A stretch of 64,000 nucleotides of DNA, taken from NCBI GenBank assembly GCA_028551475.1, contig CM052354.1, positions 13,345,001 through 13,409,000 on the forward strand, given 5' to 3'. The position numbers and the translations under genes are program-made. Positions within the stretch are counted from its first letter, which is position 1; the number at the start of each line of letters is the position of its first letter. This DNA comes from Casuarina equisetifolia (Eukaryota; Streptophyta; Magnoliopsida; Fagales; Casuarinaceae). Under the pieces are notes generated by a model that worked only from the letters and a program-made list of their open reading frames with translations, was not told the origin of the DNA and made no database searches. Below are positions 13,068-24,484 of this stretch, piece after piece.

Positions 13068-14602
13068 ATGGGAAGTGACAAAGGAAAGGCAGCTTCAATA
13101 CGATCTTACATTGAATTCGAGCCCTATTGCAAGTGGATTAAAGGGGAGAAAGAAGACCGCCTTGATGTCAATCTCCTGGGTACTTTTTCTATCCCTATAT
13201 ACGTGTAGAGGGAAAAAGAGAGCGAAAGGGAAGGGGAAGAGGTGAGGTAGGGTGGGAGGGTGGTAGACTTTTTATCTAAAAACAAAAGAAAATAGAAAAT
13301 GAGTTGAATTACAGCGTTTTTCTGTGTTGAATTAGGGATATGCTTGAAGTGCTCAATGTCCAAGTTTGTTTTATTTGATTTTATCTAAAACATTAGTCAA
13401 GTTTGATTTGATTTCAAGTTAAGTAATTTTTTAATTAACTCTTTTATCTTTTGAATGAACTCAAGTTTATTAATTAAATAAACACTAAATATTAATTATT
13501 TATATTCTTATCAAGATTTTATTATTTGAATTAACATGAAATATTAATTTGCATTTCGAAATTTCAAAAATTTACTTTTCAAATGTTTTTGTCTATTAGG
13601 CAGCACCTATAACCTTTTTTATACTTAAATTACTCATATTCTATCTTATAATCTTATTCATAATTTTAGCAATGTAATCTTAACTTAGATATGAATATCT
13701 TACATAAATATCTATGCACATGCATCTATTATAGTGTCACACAAATACATATATCAAGATCTCAAACATAATGATTGAAGTTATAATTATTGCATTAAGG
13801 AAACCCCTTTTATTGCTCAAGTACATAACATGTCTTTTATTGCAAAACCTACCAGATTATAAAATAATACGAATAAAATAATAGGACTTAACATACAGGG
13901 ACATTTGAGGAGCCGACTTTATACGATTTTGGCACGCTCAATAAGCAGTTTAAATTTAGCTCAAAGTTAATTCATTTAATAACCAAATCAAACTCAAGTT
14001 GAGATCTAAACGTTTGCTTGGTTCATTTACAATCCTAATCTAAAACACAATGAACAAATACTATCAAAAGGCGGGTGATATTTTATCGAGTTGGGAAAAT
14101 GTGTATAGCTCCATGCAACATAGGAAACATTTGCAAACCAGGACGTCATGTAGTACGTATAGTTTTGCTATCACAAGTTCTTAGCTATGACAGATCCTTC
14201 AGTTTTACAGGGTAAATAATTTTTCATGTTATGTTTGTAGGATTCAAAAGCGAGGAAGTGAAGGCCCACATCGACTGCATGGGGAGGTCCATGATAATTG
14301 AAGGAGAAAGACCTCTGCATGGGAACACATGGAAACGCTTTTCGAAGAAAATCCATATTTCGAGTAAACACTGTTCACACCAAATACCTGCCCAGTTTTC
14401 AAATGGAGTTCTTTACATAACGATGCCAAAGAAAGTTCCTTGGCTCATGAAACTTCAACGACTTGGCAGAAAGAGTTCCCCTTGGAATACGACAGTGGGC
14501 ATAGACACAGCCGTCAAAATCTTGATGGCGCTTGCTGTGGGGGCCGCTCTTGGGGCTTATCTGATGTCCAAATATTGCGAGCCTTCTGATGCATCAAACT
14601 AA
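13068..14602 (+). CDS. RTM2-like HSP20 (alpha-crystallin) domain protein, membrane-anchored, gene 2
   Basis: The two exons are 13068-13179 and 14241-14602, giving about 157 residues; starting at the in-frame ATG at 13002 would give 179. The GT-AG join is clean: CTG-G/GTACTT to TTGTAG/GATTC restores DVNLLGFKSEEV, which matches the family at this place. Exon 1 carries FEPYCKWIKGEKEDRLDV. Exon 2 carries the alpha-crystallin strands around IEGERPLHGN and NGVLYITMPKK. A hydrophobic stretch, KILMALAVGAALGAYLM, near the C-terminus is the presumed membrane anchor. The intron position and phase are the same as in gene 1, so the two arose by tandem duplication. Role as for RTM2 relatives (phloem or virus-movement restriction in Arabidopsis) is inferred only. 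Confidence 0.85.
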
Positions 14603-15460
14603 AATCCTGTTGTACGATAGGCTATTTGTTACTTTTCCCAACTAGTTTTCATAATTTCATTCTTTCCTCAGAAAAATGTAACGTGTTCATATACATATAA
14701 AAATCATTTACGTATGAATTTTACCTTCTACTCCAAAAATTTAAATATATGAAAAATTAAAGTTAATTATTGTTTCCCTCCCTATATAGCTAAATATAGA
14801 AGTTTTCATGCAGATACCTTGAAAGAGGGAGAGGAAAGTGCACCTACGATTGACAAAATCATGTGTTTTATTAGCGTGGATATGTCTAATGAAGAGACCA
14901 AATTAGTTATGAATGAGAGTGATAAACTAAGTGAGTTCAAACTTAACATTGGTTTGCATAAAGAAGACCCAAGTATCTTAAGAGAAATCATTATGGTAAA
15001 AAAAAAAATGGTAAGGACTCCAAATATCACAATGAAATTTAAAAAAAAAAAAAAATACTTAGGTTGAGAATGATTATCTTGAAATCTAGTAAGTGATAGT
15101 TTGGCTAGCAAACAAATAAGACATATAGGAAAAGGATGAGAGGCGTTATGACTAAAATATGATGGAAAAGAAAGTATTTTTATTGGTGTTGGCAATACTT
15201 ATAGGGCTTATTGGAAGAAATACATGTAAAAGGCTTAAAGTAAGAAGTTAGAAAGTTTTATAGTAGTGATGCCAAAAAATACAAACTAGAATTGACTCTA
15301 CTTAAGCTTATATTAGCATGGTAATCGAATGATTCCACTAGGACCATGGCATCCAAACGACCATCAAATGAAAAATGTAACAAGGGGTATAAACTCTATG
15401 ATGTTGAAAGATATAAATTCTTTACAAGTTAGGATGCATGGTTTTATAAGAATGTTTTTT
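14603..15460. other. AT-rich intergenic sequence
   Basis: An open frame at 14819-15067 encodes an acidic, lysine-rich peptide that ends in a poly-A-derived lysine run. No family is recognised and an overlapping antisense frame is just as long, so neither is called a gene. Confidence 0.35.
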
Positions 15461-15469
15461 CTTTTCCAT

Positions 15470-16464
15470 GAGTAAAGCCCAATTCACATCCTTCTTTGTA
15501 GTTACCTTTGATTGAATTAGTTGCAAAGGTATCAAAAGCACAATATCATCTTAAGCCCTTACTTGAGCCATCTTAATTATTACCCATTGCTAAAGATTCT
15601 ATTGGTCACCATCCTAAGCCAACTAGTACACCCACATTACAACCTAATCATACTTCTATACCTTTACCATTTTTAGTTAATTCCCATGATGTATTCTCCA
15701 ATAAAAATATTGAAGACATCATTTTTATGATTATATAAGCCACCTAAGATTCAACTCTAAATAGTTCATGGATGATCCATAAAGGAAACTTAACCACCAT
15801 TTTGGTCAAATGACTATATATGCCCCACCATTAATGTCGTAGAGAATGGATTGTCTAAATGCTCTCTCTCAGCCCATATCTTATATTACCACTTTCTAGT
15901 AAATAGCCAACATTTTATTGCATCTATTTTAATTGACAACAAACCAATCTATCACCATAAGACTATTAATGATCTTAGATGTAAGAAACCATGAAACAAG
16001 AGACCAAAGCATTGGAGGCAAATGATACTTGGAGATTGTAGAGCTACCACATGGGTGGATGCCTATGGTTGTAAGTGGGTTTATAAAATTAAGTATAATG
16101 CTAATGGAATAGTGGAAAGATACATGGCAAGATTAGTGGCGAAGGAATATAGTTTGAAAAAAGGGGTCAATTACCATGAGATTTTTGCACTAGTTGTGAA
16201 ACATGTTATACTCAAATGTGCTTTTTCATTAGTGGCCCAAAATTAATACGACATTCATCAAATGAACATCAACAATGCCTTCTTACAAGGAGACCTGAAT
16301 GAGGAAGTTTACTTGTGACTTCTACCTTGGATCCAAATGAGAAAAGTAGGAAAATTTGTGAGTCAAAAAAGTCTCCATATGGGCTAACGTAGGTAGCTAG
16401 GCAATGGCATGCGAAATTCGCTAAGGCATTACTAGCAATTGGATACCAATACTCCATGCATGAC
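15470..16464 (+). mobile_element. Decayed Copia retrotransposon, left part (reverse transcriptase)
   Basis: From about 16020 the frame reads a Copia reverse transcriptase start (TWVDAYGCKWVYKIKYNANG), then MARLVAKEYSLKKGVNYHE. Next come the NNAFLQGDLNEEVY motif (about 16270-16315) and RQWHAKFAKALLAIGYQYS (about 16395-16455). Several stops are present. The coding sense breaks off exactly at 16464, where the Athila-type LTR begins, and resumes at 22017. The region before 16020 is poorly preserved polyprotein. Confidence 0.82.
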
Positions 16465-17657
16465 TGATAACTCTATATTTTATAAAGTTATTGTTATTAT
16501 TTTAAGTAATATTTAATATAATTTTTGTTAATTATATTTATATTTATATTTATTTATATTTATGCAACTTTTGTTATTTCATATAGCAAACCCAAAATAG
16601 GTGACAAACAATAGAAATGAAGCAAAAGATTAAGAGAAAAGAAAGAAAAAGCAAAAAGAAGTGAGTGGGACTCACGTGAAGGGAAGAAAAGACAAAAAGA
16701 AAAGAAGAAAAGAGAGTTTCTCGAGGGGAGGATTAGGCCTTTGTCGAACAAGGAGAGAGAAAAGAGAGTCGTGTAATGTGACAGTGTGATGGTGGCGTGT
16801 GACGATACGTGTAGCTCATTTTCTCCTTGTTTCTTCAAATAGCTTTTTCCCCACTTCCTTATGTGTAGATTTGTCCAAACTTCTTATAAATTGAAGATAC
16901 ATTGGTGATAGATTTTGTGTTTTTAGTTTATAGAATGCTTTGTTCAAGTTTATGTACTGCTATTATGTTTGTAAATACCATATTTTAGTTTATTTTGTTA
17001 GAGCTACAATGAACTCGATTACAATAGTATGAATGTATGATTATTGTGTGTTTTATGAGATTTTTTATTTACGTGAAGTTGCATTTTACTAAGTTCAATG
17101 TTTTTAAGTGATTAACTATCACTTAGAACATTTGATTTGCATGTTAAAAATTGATAGGAAATGACATGCAGTTGTTTCATTAATATGCAATTAGAGATTA
17201 ATATGAATAGAACTATACCATATGATTTTTGTGGCTTTAGGTGCAAATTGGAATATTCACATATCTTAATGGACTTAGTTCATTTGATTCATGGTTAGAA
17301 ATATAGTTTGTTAATGAGCTAAGTAGGTTCATTATATCTAGACATACAATAGTGAATAAATGAGGAAATTCCACCATCATATAAATAGAATCAATCTTGC
17401 TAGTATGAATGATTAACATTTGTACCTAATAGTTAGGTAAAATCGGATGCTCTAGCATGTTTGTTTATCAAGTTTAGATTAAATTTAGTTCTATGATCAA
17501 TGTTTTACCATTTTGATTTGCTAGACAAGCTCTAGAAAATATTCACCATTAGTAATTAGTTAGTTTAGTAAGCACCAGTCTCTATGGGATGATATCTTTA
17601 TTTATCATTATATTACTTGTTCAACATGTACACTTGTATTCAAAATTTCACCAAACA
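16465..17657 (+). repeat. 5' LTR of the Athila-type element
   Basis: This direct repeat matches 20833-22016 end to end with moderate divergence and small indels. Its inner edge is followed within a few bases by the degraded primer binding site. Confidence 0.88.
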
Positions 17658-17817
17658 AGTTTTTAGTTTCATTTCCGAGGATTGATTGTTTTACTACTAA
17701 TTAATATTAATACCAAGTAACTTCTAAGTTTAATTTAGCTTTTGTTTCTTTTATTTTATTTTCACTTTTAATTTGTGTTTTTCTTGTAGAAAAAAAAATC
17801 ATTGTTAAGCTACAAAG

Positions 17818-18893
17818 ATGGAGGAAAATGATGGTACATATAGAATCCTGAAAGATTATGCACCATCATTTTGGAATGCCACATCAAGCTTCCAGAGGCC
17901 TGCAAGTCAAGCAAACAACTTTGAGATCAAGCTAACACATAAAGTAAATACCCTCGTTGACTTACGTGTAAAATGGGAAATGTTCTTGAAGAATAAAGAA
18001 TGTGAATTTTATAATGGAGCACATGAGAGCATGGAATGTTGATTAGGTAACCTTATGCTCATTATAATGATTATGCTAATTTTGTTGGGATTCCTAGCAG
18101 ATCACGAAATGATTATTACTCTAGCGCATACAATTTGGGATGGCACAACCAACAAAATTTTTCATGGAGTAAGTTGAATGAAATGAGACCACCACCAACA
18201 TTTAAGCAAAGAGAAGCGGTAAAGCCTAAATTAGAGGACATAATCAACAAGATGGCCACCACCATAGAGCACTTTATAAAGAGCACTAAAGCGACGTTGA
18301 ACACAACAAAAGAGGTGAAGCCTAATTTAAAGGACATGTTTGCTAAGATGATACAAAATGATGAAGATTCCAAAGACAAGAAGCATCAATCAAAAGAATA
18401 AAGGTGCAAATGGGTTAGTTGATTAGCATGATTTCATAAAGACAAGAAGGACTTTTGCCTAGCGATGTAAAGAAAAGCCCTATAGATACCATAGAAGCAA
18501 TAACCCTAACATGTGGCAAGCAAGTAGGAAATAATGATGCTGGCAAGGAGAGTTTCGAAGATATGGATAAGGATGTCAACACACAACTAGAGGAGGCACC
18601 TAGGAGCAAACTAATTCTAAAGAATCCTAAGCCCTTTATGCCTCCAACTACATCTCCTTAGAGATTCCAGTAACGTGAATTTGGAATTTCTTGATATATC
18701 TTTGAAACTACACATTAACATTTCTTTTGTAGAAGCTCCAATCCAAATATCCAATTGTGTAGAATTGTTGAAAGAGATATTGGAGAACAAAAGGAAGCTG
18801 GAAATATATAAGATGGTGGTGTTGATTGCAAAATGCTTATCCATCAAACAACATAAGCTCTCTCTAAAACTGTTGGAGTTCCACCTTCCTTAA
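17818..18893 (+). pseudogene. Athila-type gag remnant
   Basis: The frames 17818-18042, 18087-18401, 18455-18661 and 18675-18893 form one broken gag. The first ends in the C-X2-C-like motif ECEFYNGAHESMEC. The second carries the family signature GWHNQQNFSW. The third has AITLTCGKQV, equivalent to the AITLRSGK region. The fourth has FLDISLKLHINISFVEAP followed by a KLEIYKMVVLIAKC-like stretch, which normally lies just before the protease. Stops and frameshifts separate them, so no Gag can be made. Confidence 0.8.
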
Positions 18894-20832
18894 GTAACAA
18901 TATGGAGGATAGTTTAGCTGAAAACTATAAAGCAAGCGCTTCTTAGTAGGCAACCCAAGCATTTTGTTAGTCTTTTTACTTAAAAGATGTCACCATAGAT
19001 TCATCACAGCTCACATGGACATAGCCTGCAATCAGGGGAGTTTTCCTTATTCTTTCCTTACTATTGCTTTATTTTCTTTTAACATTAAGGAAAATGCTTC
19101 ATTAAAGTTTGGGGGATATATTGTTATTGTTAGAAGTGTGCTGTTTTGTTAGGTTGTGTTGGAGGTTGTGTATTGTCGTAGTTGTGGTTGTATTGGAAGT
19201 ATATTGGGAGTGTATTGGAAATGTTTTATGTTATGTTGGAAGTGTGTTGGAAGTGTTGTGATATTATTGAAAGTATATTGTTAGTTGTGTTGAAATTTTC
19301 TATTTTGTGTTAAAAGTTATGTGAAACTTTTTTTTTTCTTGTGATGAACCATGATTAACATGATTGGATTCATTATTGTACATTCTTGGTGATTTTTAGG
19401 GAGATGTATATTGTTTTCAAACTTGCAATTGTGGTATAAGTTAAGTGTGATTATGATTATGTTGATTCACTTATTGAGCACTGAAAGTCTACATTTTCTT
19501 GAAATTATGTGTATCTTTAGAGAACATTCATGTGAAGTGTGTGATTTTTTTAGATCTCCCCTAGATCTTAGAATTTGTTTAATTTCCTCTTGAGGCAAAA
19601 TCCTAGGTTGCATTTGACTAAGAAAATGATTTAGGTCATCCTTGGATCAATTGAACCTTTCAAGCTAACCTTATTTACTTATCCCTATTCATCCTACTAA
19701 GCCTTGTTCTTATCCTGATTTTGTTGAATGACACCTACATATATATCTCTTAGCCTTTTTGATCAATTTATCATGTTGTCCTATTCCTATGAACATATTG
19801 ACTTCTGATGTGTACAAGTTGATTTGAGCATTAGAGAAGTCGAGGGGAAGGATGTAGTATGGGAAGAAATTGACTGGAATGACTATGTGTAGCATAATAT
19901 GTTGGTTTTGTAGATGCAAATGCAAATGTAATAAAAAAGAAAAAAGATAGAAAAGCATTTGCTTTAGGATGGAATAGTCTCATTATCTTTTGTTAGATTC
20001 AAGTCACATAGTTTTCTAAAAGAGATCTTTGAATATTATTATTGAATATCATTGATAAGAGAGGATTGAGGTGGCTATACGTGTAAGTGCTTTTGTTTTT
20101 GCTTTGTCGTTGCACACATGATTATGGCTTTTATTAATATCAAAGCATTGTTAGACAAGAAAGAATGAGAATAATGTTTGGGAGATAGATCATCTTCATG
20201 GAGTAAAAAGGTTGAGAGAACTTTAAGTTCTAATGAGATCCTAGAAATTAATGTGTTCATGGGTTATTTGAACCTAAACGACTTCCATCTTACCCTTAGC
20301 CCAACCTTACATTACAAACTTATGAAAGTCCTACTAATTCTTGGTTAAATGATTGGCTTACAATAATGGAAAGAGAAATGAAAAACAAACCTATGAGGTT
20401 TGGTTAAAGATTTTGAGAGGTTGCATATTAATGTGGATCTATTTGGAGTGCATGTGATTGAGAAAAAATGTGGATACACACATACACATGGTTGACATAG
20501 TTAAGAGTCTATCTTACCTTATAAACCACTTACAATATTTGGATAAAAGTTATGTTTTTCTTTGAATTGTTAAGTTGAGCAATCATAGGGGAATATCATG
20601 GAAGGACTGGTTGTTAGTATGTGTTGTTTAGTTCTTTTGTTCGAGAACGAGCAAAATGTTAAGTTTGAGAGTGTTTGGAAGAATATCATGGAGCAATTGG
20701 TTGTGTTGTTAGAATATGTTATTTAATGTTTCTTTTTTGTAAAAATTTTTCTTTCTTTTTCTTTTTGGTGCCATCATAATATGTTGTTTAGAGCTTTTAC
20801 TTAAGGACGAGCAAAATGTTAAGTTAAGGGGT

Positions 20833-22016
20833 TGATAACTCTATATTTTATAGAGTTATTGTTATTATTTTAAGTAATATTTAATATAATTTTTATTAAA
20901 TTATAGTTGCATTTATTTATATTTATGCAACTTTTTTTATTTCAAACAAGAAACCTAAAATAGGCAAAAAACAAGAGAAATGAAGCAAAAGATTAATAGA
21001 AAAGAAAGAAAAAGAAAAAAGAAATGAGTGGGACTCACATAAAGGGAAGAAAGGACAAAACAAAAGAAGAAAAGAAAGTTTCTTATGGGGAGGATTAGGC
21101 CTTTTTCGAACAAAGAGAGAGAAGAGAGAGTCGAGTAACATGCCAACGTGTGATGGTGGTGCATGATGGTGCGTGTAGCTCGTTTTCTCCCTGTTTCTTT
21201 AGATAGCTTCTTCCCTACTTCTTGATGTGTAGATTTGTCCAAACTTCTTATGAATTGAAGATATATTAGTGACAAATTTTGTGGTTTTAGTTTATAGAAT
21301 GCTTTGCTCAAGTTTATGTACTGCTCTTATGTCTATAAATACCATATTTTAGTTTATTATGTTAGAGCTATTATGAACTTGATTACAATGGTATGTATCA
21401 ATGTATGATTATTGTGTGTTTTGTGAGATTTTTGTTTATGTGAAGTTTCATTTTACTAAGTTTAATGCTTTTAAGTGATTAACTACCACTTAGATTATTT
21501 GATTTGCATGTTAAAAACCAATAGGAAATGACATACAGTTGTTTCATGTAATATGCAACTAGAGATTAATATGGATAGAGCTATACCATATGATTTGGGT
21601 GGCTTTAGATGCAAATTGGAATATTCACATATCTTAATCCACTTAGTTCATTTGATTCATGGTTAGAAATACAATGAGTTAATGAGCTAAGTAGGTTTAC
21701 TATACCTAGACATATGATAGTGAATAAATAAGAAAAATCCACCATCACATGAATAGAATCAATCTTACTAGTATGAATGATTGACTAGTAGTTAGGTAAA
21801 ATTGGACGCTCTAGCATGTTTGTTTATAAAGTTTAGATTAAATTTAGTTGTGTGATCAATGTTTTACTATTTCAATTTACTAGATAAGTTATAGAAACTA
21901 TTCACCATTAGTAATTAATTAATTTAATAAACACCAGTTTGTTTGGGATAATGTTTTTACTTATCATTATATTACTTGTTTGACATGTACACTTGTATGT
22001 AGAATTTCATTGAACA
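20833..22016 (+). repeat. 3' LTR of the Athila-type element
   Basis: Partner of 16465-17657. It is preceded by the purine tract AAGTTAAGGGG. A second copy of the neighbouring wording (GAACGAGCAAAATGTTAAGTTTGAGAG, written here in parts, at about 20643) shows a short duplication of the 3' spacer. Confidence 0.88.
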
Positions 22017-22950
22017 TTGACACTTCACTCTTCACCAAGAAATGAGGTAACTTAATAGTCATACATACTATTCATGTAAATAATATCCTTATCACTGATA
22101 GTGACATTAATGGAATTAAAGAACTAAAAGTGCACTTATATTAAATCTTCCATATCAAGGATTTTAGAGATTTTAAATTTTTTCTTAGGATTGAAGTCCT
22201 TAGAGATGATACAGGTATTCACTTGAGTTAGTGTAAATACATACTTGAGTTGATAAATGAGATGAAACTTGGGAGAGTTAAAGTAGTTGATAACCCCATA
22301 GATACCAACATAATGTTTAACTATAATTAAGAATGATTGAGGGGTTTTGGTGCACCAAGATGATGACTCACCATTGTAGGACTCCTTGAAGTACCAATAA
22401 CTTATTAGCAAGTTAAATTATCTCAATGTGATATGGCCTAATGTTTCTTAAACAATTTATAATATAGCTTAACTTATGAATTCACCCAATAAGTCTCATT
22501 AGGAAGTAAATGTTTGACTGATAAGATATTTAAAAAGTTGTCTTGGCATAACAGTACTTATTCATTCTTTATGTAGCTATCAAATGCGAGCTTATTGTGT
22601 TCCAACTATACTGCATGCAAAATGGGTAGGAAATCACTCATGAGATTTTGTAATGGTAATGCATTGATTTTATGGAAAAGCAAGAAACAATAGGAATCAT
22701 ATCTTGCAAAATCATTTAGTTTTTAGGACTCCTTGGAGAATGGGGCTCAACATCCTTGTCTCGTGACTTTATTCTAAGATGACAAAGTCACCATGGAGCT
22801 ATAGTCAAACCCATTGTCTACCAATGCACTAAACACATCAACGTAAATTAGTATTTCATCTATGAAAAGATTTAAGATGCATGGTAAAAAGTAATCATGT
22901 TGAGACCAAGGATCAACCAACAAACATGTTAACCAAGCTTCAGGAGTAAA
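22017..22950 (+). mobile_element. Decayed Copia retrotransposon, right part (RT end, RNase H)
   Basis: This continues the polyprotein broken at 16464. Joining 16464 to the base after the target duplication reads ...SMHDTSLFTKK, the expected Copia wording. Further on come the degraded active-site region HVNNILITDSD (about 22070-22105, where families have YVDD), then RDFKFFLRIEVLRDDTGIHLS (about 22150-22220). An RNase H part follows with LWKSKKQ (about 22670), CTKHINV (about 22825) and VETKDQPTNMLTK (about 22900). Frameshifts and stops are frequent. Confidence 0.82.
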
Positions 22951-22984
22951 TCAACACAACATCTCCATTACAAGTTTGGTGTCA

Positions 22985-23325
22985 TCAATTCATACCAACC
23001 ACACACTTAAGGGGAGGGGGGAGAATAGATGTGCAAGGTTACTTACTCTACATAGCAAGCCAATTACATGCTTTTGGACCACATAAGGGAGATAGCAACT
23101 AAACCTTCCTTTTTTATGAAACCTCATCATGTAGACCTGACAAACTGGCATGCAGCATATAGAAGTTTTGTTTTCCCTTGTTTCTTTGTATTCATTTATG
23201 TATATATATATAGGTGGCCTTTGTATTTCATTTGAATAATTATAGGAATAATTTTCTCCCATCTTGTTATAATAGTTTGTCTTGTTTATCAACAAACAAG
23301 AGTTTACACACAAAATCTATTCTCT
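22985..23325 (+). repeat. Probable 3' LTR remnant of the split Copia element
   Basis: A strong purine tract (AAGGGGAGGGGGGAGAATAG, from 23009) follows the RNase H remains. About 300 bp later a TATATATATA run (about 23201) and an ACAAACAAGAGTTTACACACA end (about 23292-23312) look like a compact Copia LTR. The matching 5' LTR was not found in the window, so the limits are approximate. Confidence 0.45.
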
Positions 23326-23485
23326 TATTGATTATTTAAAAAATGTAGCACTTTTGGGTGCAAAGGAATTTTTTTGAAAAGAGCTCTAAATGAAAATCAT
23401 CAAACTAAGGGCCAGAAAATAATATTATAGGTGACTCTTGTATGCAGCCTCTCAACCAATTAAACATTTGGTAGATACATAACAA

Positions 23486-23870
23486 ATGTTCTTAATGAGG
23501 CATCAATCACATTTGAGAAAAGATAGTACACTCATAGCAAAGGTATATAATAATGATGGTTTAGGATATACATCGAAAACTTTTACTAAAAGTTCTATGA
23601 CATTTTTTGATAAATTTACAATTTGTATAGAAAATAAAATATGCTCTAAATATTACAAATGTTGTGGTCATCTTGCTTAAACATGTCTTGTTAAGGTTAG
23701 ATGACCATATAGAATAAAAGTGTGGTGTAAAGTTTCTGGCAATATTTATGTAACTAACCCTTATAAATCTAAAGCCAAGAAGGTACCAAAAGGTACATTT
23801 TCTTCTAACATTCATTGACCTAAAAACAGATTGGTACCAAGGATATTTTAACAATTTTTCCATACGATCG
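23486..23870 (+). pseudogene. Possible Copia gag (zinc-knuckle) remnant
   Basis: The frame 23486-23680 reads DGLGYTSKTF and then a damaged knuckle, CSKYYKCCGHLA, continuing after a stop as TCLVKVR. Downstream frames give KAKKVPKGTFSS and PKNRLVPRIF. This order, a GLGF-like motif, a knuckle with GHLA and then a PK-R-VPK-like motif, is typical of SIRE/Tork-type Copia gag proteins. The match is weak and short. Confidence 0.45.
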
Positions 23871-24480
23871 GGAGGCGAATCTTGGACAGGGTTGAGTGCT
23901 CATGGAAGGGGCATGGCATTGCTAGCGATTTTCATCCCAGTTTGAAGACTGTGATGACCACTTTAAGGAGTCTTGTTGACAAACACATGAAAGAAACATG
24001 TTACTCCGGTTTATTTCAAGGTGGAAAAGGGTTGATGGAAAGTGTTTCTTCATACTATCAATGTTGCCCCCTATGATTTACTAGGATGATCTTTACCCGC
24101 GACATTCAAAGGTTATAGGTCCCTCTCACCTTAATTTATTCATGATCGTGCCATGCTTCAACTCTTTTTCTTTGTTTTATTAAATAACTACATAGTAACT
24201 TACCATGGAATAGAATGATTTTTCAATGACAATTTAAGATTGATCATAAGCCATGATTTCAATAAAGCTTGTTGGTATCAATCTTTTACGTTTTTAAAAT
24301 ATATTATCATAAAAATGTTAAATCATTTAAGCTAAAATAAGGAACTTAAGTTTTTTAGCCTATCTTATGACTTCTTTTTCATTTCTTTGGTTAAAGAGAA
24401 AAGGGATGCATCTTAACCCCAACCTAGCTATCTGTCCCCTTTCCACTTGAGCGATAAGGAGCTAACCTATATTATGACAT
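23871..24480. other. Intergenic sequence without assignable features
   Basis: A 64-codon frame at 23882-24076 has no recognisable motif. The rest is AT-rich. Confidence 0.35.
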
Positions 24481-24484
24481 TACG

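Larger units (their letters stand above)
16465..22016 (+). mobile_element. Non-autonomous Athila-type Gypsy element nested in Copia
   Basis: Two LTRs of about 1.19 kb (16465-17657 and 20833-22016) start TGATAACTCT and end ACA. Flanks are ATGAC and TTGAC, a 4-of-5 target duplication. A degraded primer site (AGTTTCATTTCCGAGGATTG, 17664-17683) resembles the Asp-tRNA-type site of Athila/Tat elements, with mostly transition differences. Gag remnants follow: GWHNQQNFSW, AITLTCGKQV, and the stretch LKLHINISFVEAPIQ at about 18700-18745. After about 18895 the sequence jumps to the post-polyprotein spacer (AAAGCAAGCGCTTCTTAGTAGGCAACCCAA-like, about 18930-18958). Protease, RT and integrase are therefore deleted. 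A purine-rich tract (AAGTTAAGGGG, about 20821) precedes the 3' LTR. Confidence 0.9.

Noticed and set aside
14806-15195. Overlapping frames on both strands (82 and 129 codons)
   Set aside because: Lysine run from poly-A on one strand and phenylalanine/leucine-rich low complexity on the other; no family signal.
16560-16838. Minus-strand frame of 92 codons (related frames at 20923-21311)
   Set aside because: Lies inside the Athila-type LTRs and is present in both because they are repeats; serine/phenylalanine-rich, no domain.
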